Below, in pieces: positions 11,926 through 22,745 of a stretch of 64,000 bases of DNA (the stretch's first letter is position 1; each line of letters starts with the position of its first letter). The notes under the pieces were generated by a model. The model was not told the DNA's origin. It saw nothing but the letters and a program-made list of their open reading frames with translations, and did not search any database. Source of the stretch: Gibbula magus. Lineage: Eukaryota > Mollusca > Gastropoda > Trochida > Trochidae. The stretch is from assembly GCA_936450465.1 (NCBI GenBank), contig OW388293.1, positions 44,350,982 to 44,414,981 on the forward strand, written 5' to 3'. A program made the position numbers and the translations under genes.

Positions 11926-13206
11926 GGGTACGCTGGTGGGCGAGAGACTGTAGCACTAGAAGAACCTATCTACTGTGAAAGACAATGTTCTAGTGTGAGT
12001 GAATACCCCGCAGATTGTGGGAACAGTGACAATCAAAACTTCTATTACGAACTCTTAATTGACGTTATGTTAAATGAACAATTTTGCCATGCTAAGAACA
12101 ATGAAGTTGACTGTGTTAATCCTTTGGAAACAACCGAAAGTCTCAATTCAATTCAAAATAATTCACTCTTGTTTACCGCTCCATGTTTTGGTATATGTGA
12201 TATTGAGTTAGTTCACTGTGAACTTGATAATACCATGATGATATCTTTATATGATGTTTCAGCACGATTTTCATGCGCACCATTACTGAAAGGTTTACGT
12301 AGAATAAGTGTTGACAACCCTGATACAGCCGTTCAACATCCTTCTAACAGTACTAATATTAATCTTGAAGATCCTCACAAACTATTACACCTATTAAGTT
12401 TAAATGTTTGTGGACTAAGAAATCGTTTAGATTGCCCAGAATTTGTTGATATGCTACAGAAAAATGATATAATAGGTTTACAAGAAACTAAAACAAGTGA
12501 CCTTGATGAGCTTGAACTTAGAAACTACACCTTATATCTGAAGCATAGAGCAGGGTGTGTGAACAGATCAGGCGGTCTAGGTTTAGCTGTACGAAATGCA
12601 AACAAGGATTTCATTACAGTTATAGATGATAAAGATACATATGCTATGTGGTTCAAAATATCTAACGATCTCCTTAATATTAGCAATGACCTTGTCCTAG
12701 GTGTGATCTACATACCCCCCGAAGGTTCAAAATATTCTAATGAAAACTTCTTTACTGAACTCGAAAAGGCTGTTTATAACCATGCAATTGAAACTGAATA
12801 CCTATTATTAATGGGTGATTTTAACGCACGGACACGTAACTTTCAGGATTATTGTATACTTGATAAACATATCGTTGATGAATTAGATCTTGACATTGAC
12901 GAAATTAGAAATGAACTTGACCCTGAACACGTACTGTCGAGCTTAGATTTACCATTCATACGACAAACTGAAGATGTAGGAAAGGTAAATAACTATGGAA
13001 ACAAGTTACTTAGTCTATGTAAAGACTTGAATATGTTCATTTGTAACGGCCGTTTTGGAGACGACGGACTAGTAGGCAAGACGACATGTAGAGATAAAAG
13101 TGTTGTTGACTACGTTGTAGCCTCCCCGTCTGTTTTACAACTTTTTGATAATTTCTGTGTTGTTCTGTGTTTAACCCATTATTATCAGATGTACACTGTC
13201 CCTTGA
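11926..13206 (+). pseudogene. LINE ORF2, endonuclease part
   Basis: Open from the TAG of ORF1 in the same frame. The first ATG lies well inside the ORF (near 12067), and a GTG sits at 11995. From about 12390 it is an APE-like endonuclease/exonuclease/phosphatase domain: LLSLNVCGLRN with the metal-binding Asn, IIGLQETK with the catalytic Glu, LVLGVIYIPP, and LLMGDFNAR with the Asp-X-Asn motif. DYVVASPSVL follows near the end, and then the frame is lost at about 13160. The domain nicks target DNA for target-primed reverse transcription. An N-terminal extension of roughly 130 residues has no motif I recognise. Confidence 0.85.
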
Positions 13207-14285
13207 AATTCTCGTTCAAAATTGAAAATTCAAAAAATGACACAAACGACATTACCTCTGAGTCTGAGCCGCAAAATCAACGCGAATCCAGCGATAAATC
13301 TCCTTCCTTGCAAACTCCTCGTAGATTCACTCCGGATAAAAGCGAACTTTTTCGTACCAATATAGATACAAAACATATCGACGATATCCTTCAGCAAAAC
13401 GTATCCACAAGAAAAAACAGTATCACTCCCGAGATCATTAACACACTCGCAAACAGCATCGCGCACGCTCTCACGGACTCTGCATGCACTACGTTCGGCG
13501 TGAGATCAACACAGACTCCTCGCGTTAGTTCAGAGTGGTTCGACTCCGAGTGTGAAAAAGAGAGGAGGGAATACAAAAAAGCAAAAAACCGGTATAAGAG
13601 AAATAATAATGAAATAAACAAACTTAATTTTCGCCAGAAGGCTAAAACTTACAAACAATGTATTAAACGAACCGCACGAAAGCACAGAAACGCGACTGGC
13701 AACAAACTAAGGCAAATGAGTTCAAAATCGCCTAAAGATTTCTGGAAAATTCTCAATCCGAAATCGAAAAACGATGTTGATGTCGACATGGACAGTTTCT
13801 ATAATTTCTTTAAAGATCTCAACAGTAAAACTCATCCAGATACGGACTTACCTCGTGACTCTGACATACATGACGACTACGACGACACAGTTTTAAACCA
13901 GGAAATTAACTTAAGTGAAATAGAAAATACTTTAAAACGCCTGAAAAGAAATAAGTCGGCAGGTCCAGATAAAATCATTAATGAATACCTCACTGAATCA
14001 TTTAGCAAGCTGGGGCACGTTTATCTAACGCTCTTTAACCTTGTTCTAGACACCGGTTATGTTCCCGAGTCATGGGTATGTGGTATAATTAAGCCTATCT
14101 ACAAGAAGAAAGGAGACCAGAATGATCCAAATAATAACATTATTGAGTTGTTTTGGTAAACTTTTTACCAGTATCTTAAATGACCGGTTGACCAATTTTA
14201 CTGAAAGAAATAACATAATATCACCTTCCCAGTCAGGTTTTAGGAAGGAATTTTCAACAATAAACATGTCCAATACTTGTAAATA
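13160..14285 (+). pseudogene. LINE ORF2, linker and start of reverse transcriptase
   Basis: The frame continues the endonuclease (FNPLLSDVHCPLKFSF matches the end of APE domains) after a one-step frameshift at about 13160. It then runs through a basic linker (EWFDSECEKERREYKKAK, KSPKDFWKILNPK) to RT segment 0/1 (NKSAGPDKI, then SWVCGIIKPIYKKKGD). A second shift at about 14135 moves the frame again. LLSCFGKLFTSILNDRL and SPSQSGFRK follow, and the frame stops near 14285. The YADD-type catalytic block is absent. The stretch ends in anonymous DNA. Confidence 0.85.
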
Positions 14286-14405
14286 TTAGGAAACCAATAG
14301 TTGATACAACAAATACAATTGCACCTTTCTCCATTCATATTTCTTTACATATAATAATAATTACGATTCCATTAGCTACATATTAATATACATTTGTCTG
14401 TTACA
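14286..14405. other. Short AT-rich spacer ending in a splice-acceptor-like TTACAG
   Basis: A pyrimidine-poor tract ends with CTGTTACAG at 14397-14405, just before an open frame. The acceptor is only a suggestion. Confidence 0.25.
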
Positions 14406-14926
14406 GGAAACTCCCAAACAAGCTACTAAAACATTAACAGTTACCCCTTTCACCAAGAAACCAGCACCTTTAAAATCTACCCCCACGCAAATCTCACTTC
14501 TTAACCCGCCCCCTTCGTCCACGTCTCTAACCCAACACCCCCTGTTGAAGAATCTTAAAAAAATTCTACCCTGCTAAACAAAGCACTCTCAATGAAACTA
14601 ATCCCACTAGACGACAAAGAAAACAACCCACTTCCACCGATGTTCCAAGTGACAACTGCCGTATTTGCGGAATTGCATATGGCAGCAAAATTGACATTGA
14701 GAAAGAAAGAAATCCCTTCTGGATTGGTTGCCAAAATGAACCCGAATGTGATTACTGCCTCCATATCACGTGTTTGGTTGTAACTGTAGCCAACAAACGG
14801 CACTTACAACACATCAATTTTCATTGTGTCTACAATAACAAGTATGCCCAGGAAAACATAAATGGTATCTTAGTCCAGTATGCAAGACAGAATTCCGAAA
14901 TGGTCAGACAGGAGCACACATGCTAA
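14406..14926 (+). pseudogene. Unknown ORF with PHD-like Cys/His cluster
   Basis: A Pro/Thr-rich frame (14406-14574: PFTKKPAPLKSTPT, then LLNPPPSSTSLTQHP) runs into a stop. After a frameshift around 14565 another frame reads TLNETNPTRRQRKQPTSTD, then DNCRICGIAYGS and NPFWIGCQNE, then CDYCLHITCL and INFHCV, ending EHTC-stop at 14926. The spacing C-x2-C, W-I-G-C, C-x2-C-x2-H-x2-C resembles a PHD or related cross-braced zinc finger, a domain often carried by transposon proteins. I do not recognise the parent protein. The broken frame and TE surroundings favour a relic. Confidence 0.45.
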
Positions 14927-15280
14927 TATGACACGGATTTTACAAACTGCAAGATTTGCAAACATCTGGTTGTACTTCCTGGCACAGGACACATTGAAAT
15001 GAATCTTCTCAAGTGTGTTTTTAAACTCTTTTGGGAACCATTCTCAAAACATGTCGCCATTTTCTGGATTCCGGACTCCTCATGCACTTACCCTCGCCCA
15101 ATCCTACTCCAACCACCACAAGTCCTGACAGATGTTCCTCATACTCTTCGATTTCGGAATTAAGGGAGCTCATTTACGAGTTACCAAGACGTAACCCATC
15201 GCAGGAAGTCGTTTTTCCCACGGATGTGTATGTTTGGGACTTCATTCTTGAAGGACGCAGCCGACGTGTGAAGATGTAGG
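14927..15280. other. No clear feature; continues the PHD-like relic
   Basis: Fragmentary frames continue after the PHD-like stop (FTNCKICKHLVVLPGTGH at about 14935-14990 keeps another C-x2-C), so this is probably the decayed remainder of the same gene. Confidence 0.3.
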
Positions 15281-15580
15281 TGAGGTGAGGTGAGTTGGGG
15301 TTTAACGCCGCTTTCAAGAGTATTTCACTTATATTGCGGCTGCTAGTATTATGGCAGGGAGAAAGCCCGCAACACCATGTGGCTATGCATTGCGGTGAAA
15401 CCTGCGAGCATCGGCTGGAACTAGCGAACCATGGGTGGTACTGCACTGAAATTCAGTGTAGCATTGCACCCAAACCTTACTACGTGTAGAACAGTTCTCT
15501 ATGGCAGACAAAGTTGCCTTGCCCCTAGCGGGATTCGAACCCCGGACGTCTTGATCCAAAGCCGAACGAGTTAACGTAGA
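15281..15580 (-). mobile_element. SINE, minus strand, nearly full length
   Basis: Starts with the tail GTGAGGTGAGGTGAGTTGGG and GTTTAACGCCGC. The body contains GCTGGAACTAGCGAACCATG, and it ends within the tRNA-like head (reverse B box GGATTCGAACC at 15531-15541, then CCAAAGCCGAACGAGTTAAC). The last part of the head, with the A box, is missing. Confidence 0.9.
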
Positions 15581-15885
15581 TAAAGTTAAATGAAGTCGAA
15601 GTAACAAAACTGAATCTGACAAGCAACAATCAAATTTACATAGATCCAGTTATCAACGAGAATGAACAATGAATAAGAACTAGCTGTAACATACATCCTT
15701 TCATTACTTTAGGCAAACATACAAATCCATTTTTCAAGTATGTCTGGAAGTCCACCTATGAAAACACAATATGCAGACTTTGCCTCAAGTAAGTTTGGAC
15801 ACGGAGGACGCATGACAACTATGTTAATGCTGGTCTGAACATAAATGTTCAAAGGTTGCAAAAAACTGCACACTGACAATCATCA
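15581..15885. other. Anonymous DNA
   Basis: Nothing firm. A frame with KYVWKSTYENTICRLCLK near 15738-15790 has a C-x2-C but no family match. Confidence 0.3.
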
Positions 15886-16368
15886 TTAGTCCTTACATTC
15901 CGTGCAGATGATTTTCTGAACACTGTGCTCCCTGCACACATTGCGAGTGCAGATGCTGCAGTTCTGTTCTGTCTTTCGTCGTACTACAGATGCAACATCT
16001 CCGGCGTTTTCTAGATCACTTTGGTCCGCGTCATCAAGCTCTTGCACATTGCCCTGGAGCTGACGTGATATCGCCATTCCCTTTCTCCGGCTGACAAGAT
16101 GACTCAGCTTCAGCAATAGCTAGGAGGATTCACGTCTTGGGAAAATTTGACTCTTCATGCTAGGATACAATGCCGGCAACATCTAGCATATGAGTGAACA
16201 TAACCGTGGTCTTCCGTTTTGTGGCTACGAAATATCGGCTCAAACATGCATGGAAGTCCTCCCAAACCAAATTGTCCTTCTGACGGCCACGACGTCCTTG
16301 AATGGGCGTTGAGACATTGTTGCTCGTACAAAGGACATTCAATATTACTTGCTCCACAATCAGTATCA
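15886..16368 (-). pseudogene. piggyBac-type transposase, C-terminal relic
   Basis: On the minus strand, frames combine to read KRKTTVMFTHMLDVAGI (the piggyBac R/KRRW-x-LFF-x-LD-A-N block), then ILLAIAEA, then RKRRRCCICSTTKDR. After a 1-nt shift this continues KTEQNCSICTRNVC, EHSVQKIICTEC and a stop at 15886. The pattern R-C-x2-C ... R-K-T ... C-x2-C-x3-C-x-EHS ... C-x2-C is the cysteine-rich C-terminal domain of piggyBac transposases. At least one frameshift and two stops make it dead. It is cut off on its upstream side by the transposon that begins at 16369. I could not recognise its continuation beyond 22746. Confidence 0.75.
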
Positions 16369-16760
16369 GGGTGATTCCACAAATAGAGGCCCAAACACCG
16401 TCCAAAGTGTTTTGTGTTTTGTAAATACAATTCAAATAGAATAAAAATGTTATATTTGGCATTGATATATATGTTGATATATTCTTAAAAACATCCCGTG
16501 CAAAAATAAGTTCAAATTAGGATTATAAAAAATTTATATGAAATTGAATGTAAGTAGCTAAAATTTAGAATGTCCCAAGCTAAGGTTCTTCATGTTCACA
16601 AGCCAATAAAATATAAACTACAAGTGAAATATGTTTAAAAGTGTTGTTTTGCTTCAGTCATATACCTAACCTAAGCTCTATACTGGTTTTGAGATAAGGA
16701 CAAATCAGATTTAAACAAAATTTAAATTATGATTTTAAAAAGTGTGTCTCAAGAAACCCT

Positions 16761-17178
16761 GTCATTACCGTCACAGCATCTTCAAATAGAAGATATTGAG
16801 AAAGGGGAGGTCACTCTCACTGGTTTTCTCATCCTCTTGGAAACCAACATGGCTACCATCATGACAAGACATGTTTGATTGTGAGGTTTTTATCAAAATA
16901 GCAATAAATTTGAATTGCAGTTACAATATAAGGCGAGTATTTTTATTCCTTGTCATTACCAAACGCCTTCTGTTGACAAAAGTAACAACTAGTTTCAGCA
17001 AATAATAGTTTATGTCAGAAAAAACAGTTGTCCATTCACCATGTGCCAGGGAGATTGACCATTTTGATTATATATTTTACTGCAGCTTCTATTTAGACGC
17101 TCCAATGTCACTACCGTCACAGGTCATTACCGCCACACAGATCGTGTGACGGTAATGACACTGTGTGACGGTAGTGAC
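16761..17178. promoter_or_regulatory. Left cluster of GTCAYTACCGYCACA motifs
   Basis: Copies: 16761-16775 (GTCATTACCGTCACA), a half copy at 16952-16960, then four tightly packed copies at 17107-17121, 17123-17137 (both forward) and 17145-17159, 17164-17178 (both reverse). The last four form a 72-bp palindrome. Matching copies lie near the other end, so these are candidate transposase-binding or replication sites. Confidence 0.75.
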
Positions 17179-17940
17179 ATTTTCTTTGCAAAAAGATAAT
17201 AAAATTCACATTCAATGAATAATTTTACATTCCATTCAATTCAAATTGACCAATTTAGCAATGGCTTGGCATTTGAATTATGAATTTGTTTGTGTAAGGA
17301 ATTGTTTACCTTTTTTGATGGAATAAATCCTGCAGAAACATGCAACAGATTACGTTTTTATGACTCATTTTTTCTTTTTCAGATGAGAATACTGAATCAC
17401 ACGAAGAGACTTTTATTTGTCCTTGAAAAAAGCCTATAACAGACACTTCTGAAAAGTTTTGAGCCAAGAACTATTGTCGAGCGTGCAGTGTGGGCAAAAA
17501 CTTTAGTAGACTTATATGAAGAAATCTTGATTACCAAGGACAAAATCAAACAGATAGTGAAAGAAGAAAGGAAAAATGGTTATCAGTGCAGCTGAACGGG
17601 CAAGGAAATATAGAGAAAGGTTGAACAGTGATCCTGAAAAGAGGGCAGCTTATCTTAACAAAGAAAAGCTAAGAAACTTAAAAAAGAAGGAAAGTGGGGT
17701 AATCCAGCCAATTTCTAAACAGTCAGCGAGAAGTCAAAGAAACACAAGACGAAAATGGAGGAGAAACCAACAGAAAGTGAAAGAACAGCAGCAGAAGCAG
17801 AGGAAGGTGACCGAAAACCTGTTGACTCCCCCGGGATCTCCAGTGGTTGAAGCTGGTGTTGTACCTGAAGGTCAAGATAGAAGAAGGGCACTATAGGCCG
17901 GAAAAAAGTCCTAAGAAACAGGAGTGCAGCAAACAGAGAG

Positions 17941-18003
17941 TGAGTGAGTGAGTGAGTTATTGTTTAACGCCGCTTCGGCAGTATTGCAGCCATTAGCGGC
18001 GAG
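17941..18003 (-). mobile_element. 5'-truncated SINE fragment (second tail type)
   Basis: A minus-strand SINE 3' end, TGAGTGAGTGAGTGAG then TTATTGTTTAACGCCGC and TTCGGCAGTATTGCAGCC, interrupts the transposase coding region. AGAGAG occurs on both sides as a possible short target duplication. The same tail type lies at 33483-33549 and 31040-31085. Confidence 0.8.
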
Positions 18004-19107
18004 AAGAGAGAGCTTTTGAACTAAAGCTTCAATTATCAAAAACAAATAAGCAAAAGGAAAAGTTTAGGAAACAGATTTACAGACTTAAAACATCAGCAAA
18101 ACTAAAGGACTATCCGCAGAAAAAAACATAAGAATTGTTTAAAGGCCAGAAGGTTTCAAACAAAGTGAGAAAGGCTTTGCTGTTCCACAATGTCATCATC
18201 AAGGCAATTCGAGTAAAATATCAAAGCACGAGCCCTGAAAAGCAGATGTTTTCTGATTCAATTCTAGAAAAATATAGGTTTAAGTCGAATGCTGCAGCTT
18301 CCCTTTCTTTCTCGAGAAAACGTTTCAAAAACAACAGAACCAAAGGTCCAATTAAATACAAAAGAAAAGATCGTGCAAATGCTTTTGCTAATGCACTAAA
18401 AGCTAACATCTTACAGTTCTTTCTCCGGGATGATAACAGTAGAGCGACAGCTGGAAAGAAAGAGACTATCACAAAACTCAAGGTCAAACGTCAAAAGAGA
18501 TACTTGAATGATACCCTCAAAAGCCTGCACTCCAAGTTCTGCACTCCAAGTTCCTGTCAGAAAACCCTTCAATAAAGGTATCCTATTCACTATTTGCCAG
18601 CCAAAGGCTATTCCATGTGTTAATACCTAAAATATCAGACAGGGAAACATGCATCTGTAAAATCCATGATAACCTGCAGTTGAAGGCTGATAAACTGTGC
18701 CAGCTGGGTGTGGTGAAAACAGCTGATCTTCTGAAGCTTGCTGGAGAGGTGTGTTGCTCAGTTGACAGCAGAGAATGCATGTTTAGAGAGTGTAAAAAAT
18801 GTTCAAAAAAGAAAATCCAGAAACACAGTTTTGATGAGGGAAACCAGATCTATTGGTATGAGTGGCAGAGAAGGGTCGAGACTATAGAGAAGGTAACTGC
18901 TGGAAAGAAAGAGACCATAAATATTCAACTCACAAAAAAGGAAAAAGTTACTGGGACTGTGGTAACCTTAGTCAATGAGTTTGAGGAGAATCTTAAGGTA
19001 TCTTGCAGACATATCTATACTGTATCACACCAGTACCTTGCCATCCGCCAATTGAAGAAGAACCTTAGCGTGAACGAGTGTATCATCCACATGGATTTCT
19101 CAGAAAA

Positions 19108-20535
19108 CTAGAAGAGCGTTTGCGCGACACCGCAAAAGCAGAGCAGCTCCGAAACTTTGGGTCTCGCCTTTCCCTGTTCCGCCTTCTCCTCAGCATAAAT
19201 AAAATTGGAATTTTTTTGGACAAAATGTTTTTCATTATTCAAGTTGAATTAACCAATATCTCATGACCTTGAACTTGACGTTCAAGGTCACACCATCAAT
19301 GATTACTTTTCATTGTGTATAACAATCATGCAATGACTCAATAGTGCTCATTGTTAATATAAGGCATATTCACAATAGCACGCTTAAGTTGTGACCTTGC
19401 TGTGACCTTGACCTATGACAGATTTTAGCAAAAACGTTTTCAAATCTTGGTCTTTCTCCATAGTTGATATATACCAAGTTAGGGGCTGATAGCACAGAAG
19501 TTGTTGAAGTTATCGTGTTTACAAGGATTTTTGTAGTGATTTCAGAACTCATGACTTTGACCTTGAATGTGAGCATATCAAAATGTTTCCCCAGGTGTAC
19601 AAGAAAGAAGCTATATATATATGAGGTGTTGATACCTTCATGGAAAAAAAGTTATTAAGTGATTTCAGAACTGGTAACCTTGACCTTTAAAATTCAAGGT
19701 CACTCAATCAGTGATCACTTTTCATTGTGTATAACAATCATTTAATGATTCAAAGTGTTAATAGTTGAAATAAGACATTTTCGCAAAAGCATGCTTAAGT
19801 CGTGCCCTCGCTGTGACCTTGACCTTTGACGGATGTTAGCGAAAACCTTTTCAAATCTTGGCCTTTCTCCATAGTTGATGTACACCAAATAAGAGCCTGA
19901 TACTACAAATATTTTTCAAGTAATCGTGTTTACAAGGATTTTTTTTAGCGATTTCAGAACTCGTGACCTTGACCTTGAATATAAGAAAGAAGCTATGTAT
20001 ATGAGGTGTTAAAACCTTCTTGGGAAAAGGTTATTTAGAGATTTCAGAACTGGTGACCTTGACCTTTTAAATTCAAGGTTACACAATTAGTGATCACTTT
20101 TCATTGTGTATAACAATCATTTAAAGATTTAAAGTGTTAATAGTTGAAATAAGACATTTTCGCAAAAGCATGCTTAAGTCGTGCCCTCGCTGTGACCTTG
20201 ACCTTTGACGGATGTTAGCGAAAACCTTTTCAAATCTTGGCCTTTCTCCATAGTTAAGAGCCTGATAGTACAAATATTTTTCAAGTTATCGTGTTTACAA
20301 GGATTTTTTTTAGCGATTTCAGAACTCGTGACCTTGACCTTTGACCTTGAATATGAACATGTCAAAAAAATTCCCCAGGGGCATAAGTAAGAAGTTATGT
20401 ATATGATTTCTCAAAACCTTCTAGGAAAAAAGTTATAGCGAATACAAAACGCGCGTGCGGCGGCGGCGGCGGCGGCGGCGGCGATGGAAACTGCGCAAAA
20501 ACTGATAGCAGCTCCGACTTAGTCGGAGCTGCTAA
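19108..20535 (+). mobile_element. Helitron-like non-autonomous insertion with 400-bp repeats
   Basis: Non-coding segment inserted between the EN and Y codons of the transposase. Joining 19107 to 20536 restores GAA AAT TAC in frame. Its 3' end is a perfect hairpin (AGCTCCGACTTAGTCGGAGCT, 20509-20531) followed at once by CTAA and then T, as in Helitron 3' ends (hairpin, CTRR, insertion before T). The 5' end begins CTAGAAGAGCG, not the canonical TC, and the exact cut could also be a TA site. The interior has about 2.5 units of roughly 400 bp rich in TGACCTTGACCTT, then a CGG run near 20457-20483. Confidence 0.6.
19260..20440. repeat. Tandem about 400-bp repeats with GACCTTGACCTT motifs
   Basis: Units share TTCATTGTGTATAACAATCA, then GCTTAAGTCGTG, GCTGTGACCTTGACCT, TCAAATCTTGG and GATTTCAGAACT. 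Starts are near 19310, 19715 and 20095. They form the core of the Helitron-like insert. Confidence 0.85.
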
Positions 20536-21563
20536 TTACGGCTGTAAATATGCAAGTGAAATTCAAAGTGTTCACTTTGGCGCCTCTCACCAACAGGCTT
20601 CTCTACATACCGGTATTGTTTATACCCATGAAACGTATGACAACGTGCCTTTCTGCACCATTTCCACTTCCTTCAGACACGACCCTCCAAGTATTTGGGC
20701 TCATATGAAACCAATATTTAAGCAGCTCAAGGACAAATGTCCAGATATTGACACTGTTCACTTTGTAAGTGATGGACCTACAACTCAGTACAAACTTCTC
20801 CCTGTTTGTGAACAGATTGTATTCTTATCGCTTTGTGAAAGCCATCTGGAACTTTCTGGCAGCTGGACATGGCAAAGGACCAGCTGATGATATCGACGCA
20901 GTAGTGAAGAGAACAGCTGACAGACTGGTATCTCTGGGCAAGGACATTCCAGATGCCAAAACTCTCTATGACACCTTACAGGGAGAGATCTCAGTTTGCC
21001 TGTTCTTCGTCTCATCCACGGATATCGAGGAGGGAGACATATACATTCCCTCAGACATAACAGTCATACCTGGGACAATGAAGATTCACCAACTGTCAAC
21101 AAACGAGAAAGGATCACTAAGCCACAGAGTCGTCAGCTGTTTCTGTTCACATCCTGTCCAATGTGCGTGCCACGACCCAGTCACAGTGCAGGTTCAGTAT
21201 CAGAATCCAGACATCAGTGGTCCACGCATGGACAGTTTGTCCCCTGACAAGAACATACCGTCTGGTCTTAATGACATTGGAGACATTACTGCTGATTTAC
21301 ATTGAAAGTGGTGTGTCGTAGCTTACGATGGATTACCTTTCCCTGGAATCAGCAAAGACACAGGGGACAATGAGATTGAAGTCATGGTCATGCACAGAAT
21401 TGGAGACAATCGTTTCTTCTGGCCTTCATTGATGGACGATATTCTCTGGTACAAACGTGAGGATGTAGTCACGTTAATCTCACCACCAATACCAGTAACC
21501 AAGCGTCATCATCAGATCGACAAACTGACTTGGAAAGCTATCACAGAGAAACTGGATCTCTAA

Positions 21564-22745
21564 AGATTCCTGCTTGTTCCCATCTTTAAGCTTAATTCAG
21601 TGACAGTGTCAGCAAACATGAGTAATATGTTAGGCATAGATTTTGGATAACTACTATATGTTTGTAAAGGACATGATGTTTCAGAGTTTATACTCAGTCC
21701 TTCAAGTGAATGTACAGAGGTATCTAATATATTTGACTGATGAAGAAGTAGGCATATCCTCTAAAACATCGAGTTCTTTACAAATAAAGAAATGATATCC
21801 GAAAACTATGTCTTGTGTATTCTTTTAAAACCTTGAGTAAAACCTAAGATGTTAGCAGTTGGCCTATATGTGTGAGCAATTGTTTTTGAAACAGAATTTC
21901 TTGTCATTAGTCAATACATGTATACGCAACCTTCAATTGGCTTTTATTTTACAGTTTGTCTAACGACATATACTTGAAGTTGATTCAATTAAAATTTGCA
22001 CTTTTAACGCATTGTGATTGTTAGAAAAATGTTTCCTGTTTGCAGTTTATACGTTTTAAAATATTTTAGGGAGAGAACAAAGAATCCCCTTTTCATTAAT
22101 ATTGTTGACAACAGTTTCTTAGTTTGTTAAAAAAACATGAAATTGTATTAAAAACACTAAAATTATAAGATGGCCATAAGAAATGTCATTACCGTAACAT
22201 AGCAATATATTGTTAGAAATATAATATATTGATATAATTATATATGGGTAAAAGTATATTAAGTGTACTGAAAGAAGGTGTTTTATGTTAATACTTAACA
22301 TGAATCACTGTCAAATACACATGGTTATAATGATGGTGGTGTTTACTTTAGAAGTAGTGAATATCACATTTTGGACTTGGACAATGTCAGAAGAGGGAAT
22401 TTTTAAACTGGACATATTAAGCAGATGTTTGTGATTTATTTTGTTGTTGTTATACCTTTGTAATTTAAAGACATATTACTGCAATAAAAGGAATTTAATT
22501 TAAGTGAAGTATTTTTCTTGTTTTTTGACAAAATGGTTGTGTGACGGTAATGACAAAATAACGAAGAGGGGAAAATCCAGACTTTTTACTTCCAGAGTTA
22601 AAATATGGGTCAAGATTGGGACAACTACTTATTCTGAAAATATTGAACCCTTATAATGATTATACCACCAAAAGAATGTGAAAAATAAATGTTTAATGTT
22701 CAACTTTGCTCAAAGTGGTTTGAGCATCTATTTGTGGAATGACCC
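21564..22745. other. 3' non-coding part of the unassigned transposon
   Basis: AT-rich, no ORF. Reverse or variant copies of the terminal motif lie at 22185-22199 (GTCATTACCGTAACA) and 22540-22554 (TGTGACGGTAATGAC). AATAAA signals follow the transposase stop (for example near 21785). The right terminus is at 22718-22745. Confidence 0.6.

Larger units (their letters stand above)
11593..14285 (+). mobile_element. Non-LTR retrotransposon (LINE), truncated at both ends
   Basis: Contains the end of ORF1, then ORF2 with an APE-type endonuclease and the first part of the reverse transcriptase. It stops before the RT catalytic core. No poly-A tail or target duplication is found. ORF2 carries at least two frameshifts. 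Confidence 0.85.
17576..21563 (+). pseudogene. DD(E/D)-like transposase of the unassigned transposon, interrupted
   Basis: Five pieces join into one protein. 17576-17937: basic N-terminus (AERARKYRERLNSDPEKRAAYL), then a Q/K-rich coil. 18004-18555: more basic and coiled sequence (KGQKVSNKVRKALLFHN). A 14-bp tandem duplication (CTGCACTCCAAGTT, 18526-18553) shifts the frame; removing one copy gives SLHSKFLSENPSIKVSYSL. 18556-19107: DRETCICKIHDNLQL, CMFRECKKC and ECIIHMDFSEN. 20536-20790: NYGCKYASEIQ, then VSDGPTTQYK. After a small indel near 20795: WNFLAAGHGKGPADD, VKRTADRL and SHRVVSCFC. An in-frame TGA at 21303 is followed by WCVVAYDGLPFPG, DNRFFWPS and PVTKRHHQID, stopping at 21561. Candidate acids are D in MDFSEN, D in SDGP and D/E in or after the HGKG block. 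The conserved motifs suggest activity until recently. Confidence 0.7.

Noticed and set aside
18221..18487. Minus-strand hydrophobic ORF
   Set aside because: Antisense of the basic, lysine-rich transposase N-terminal region.
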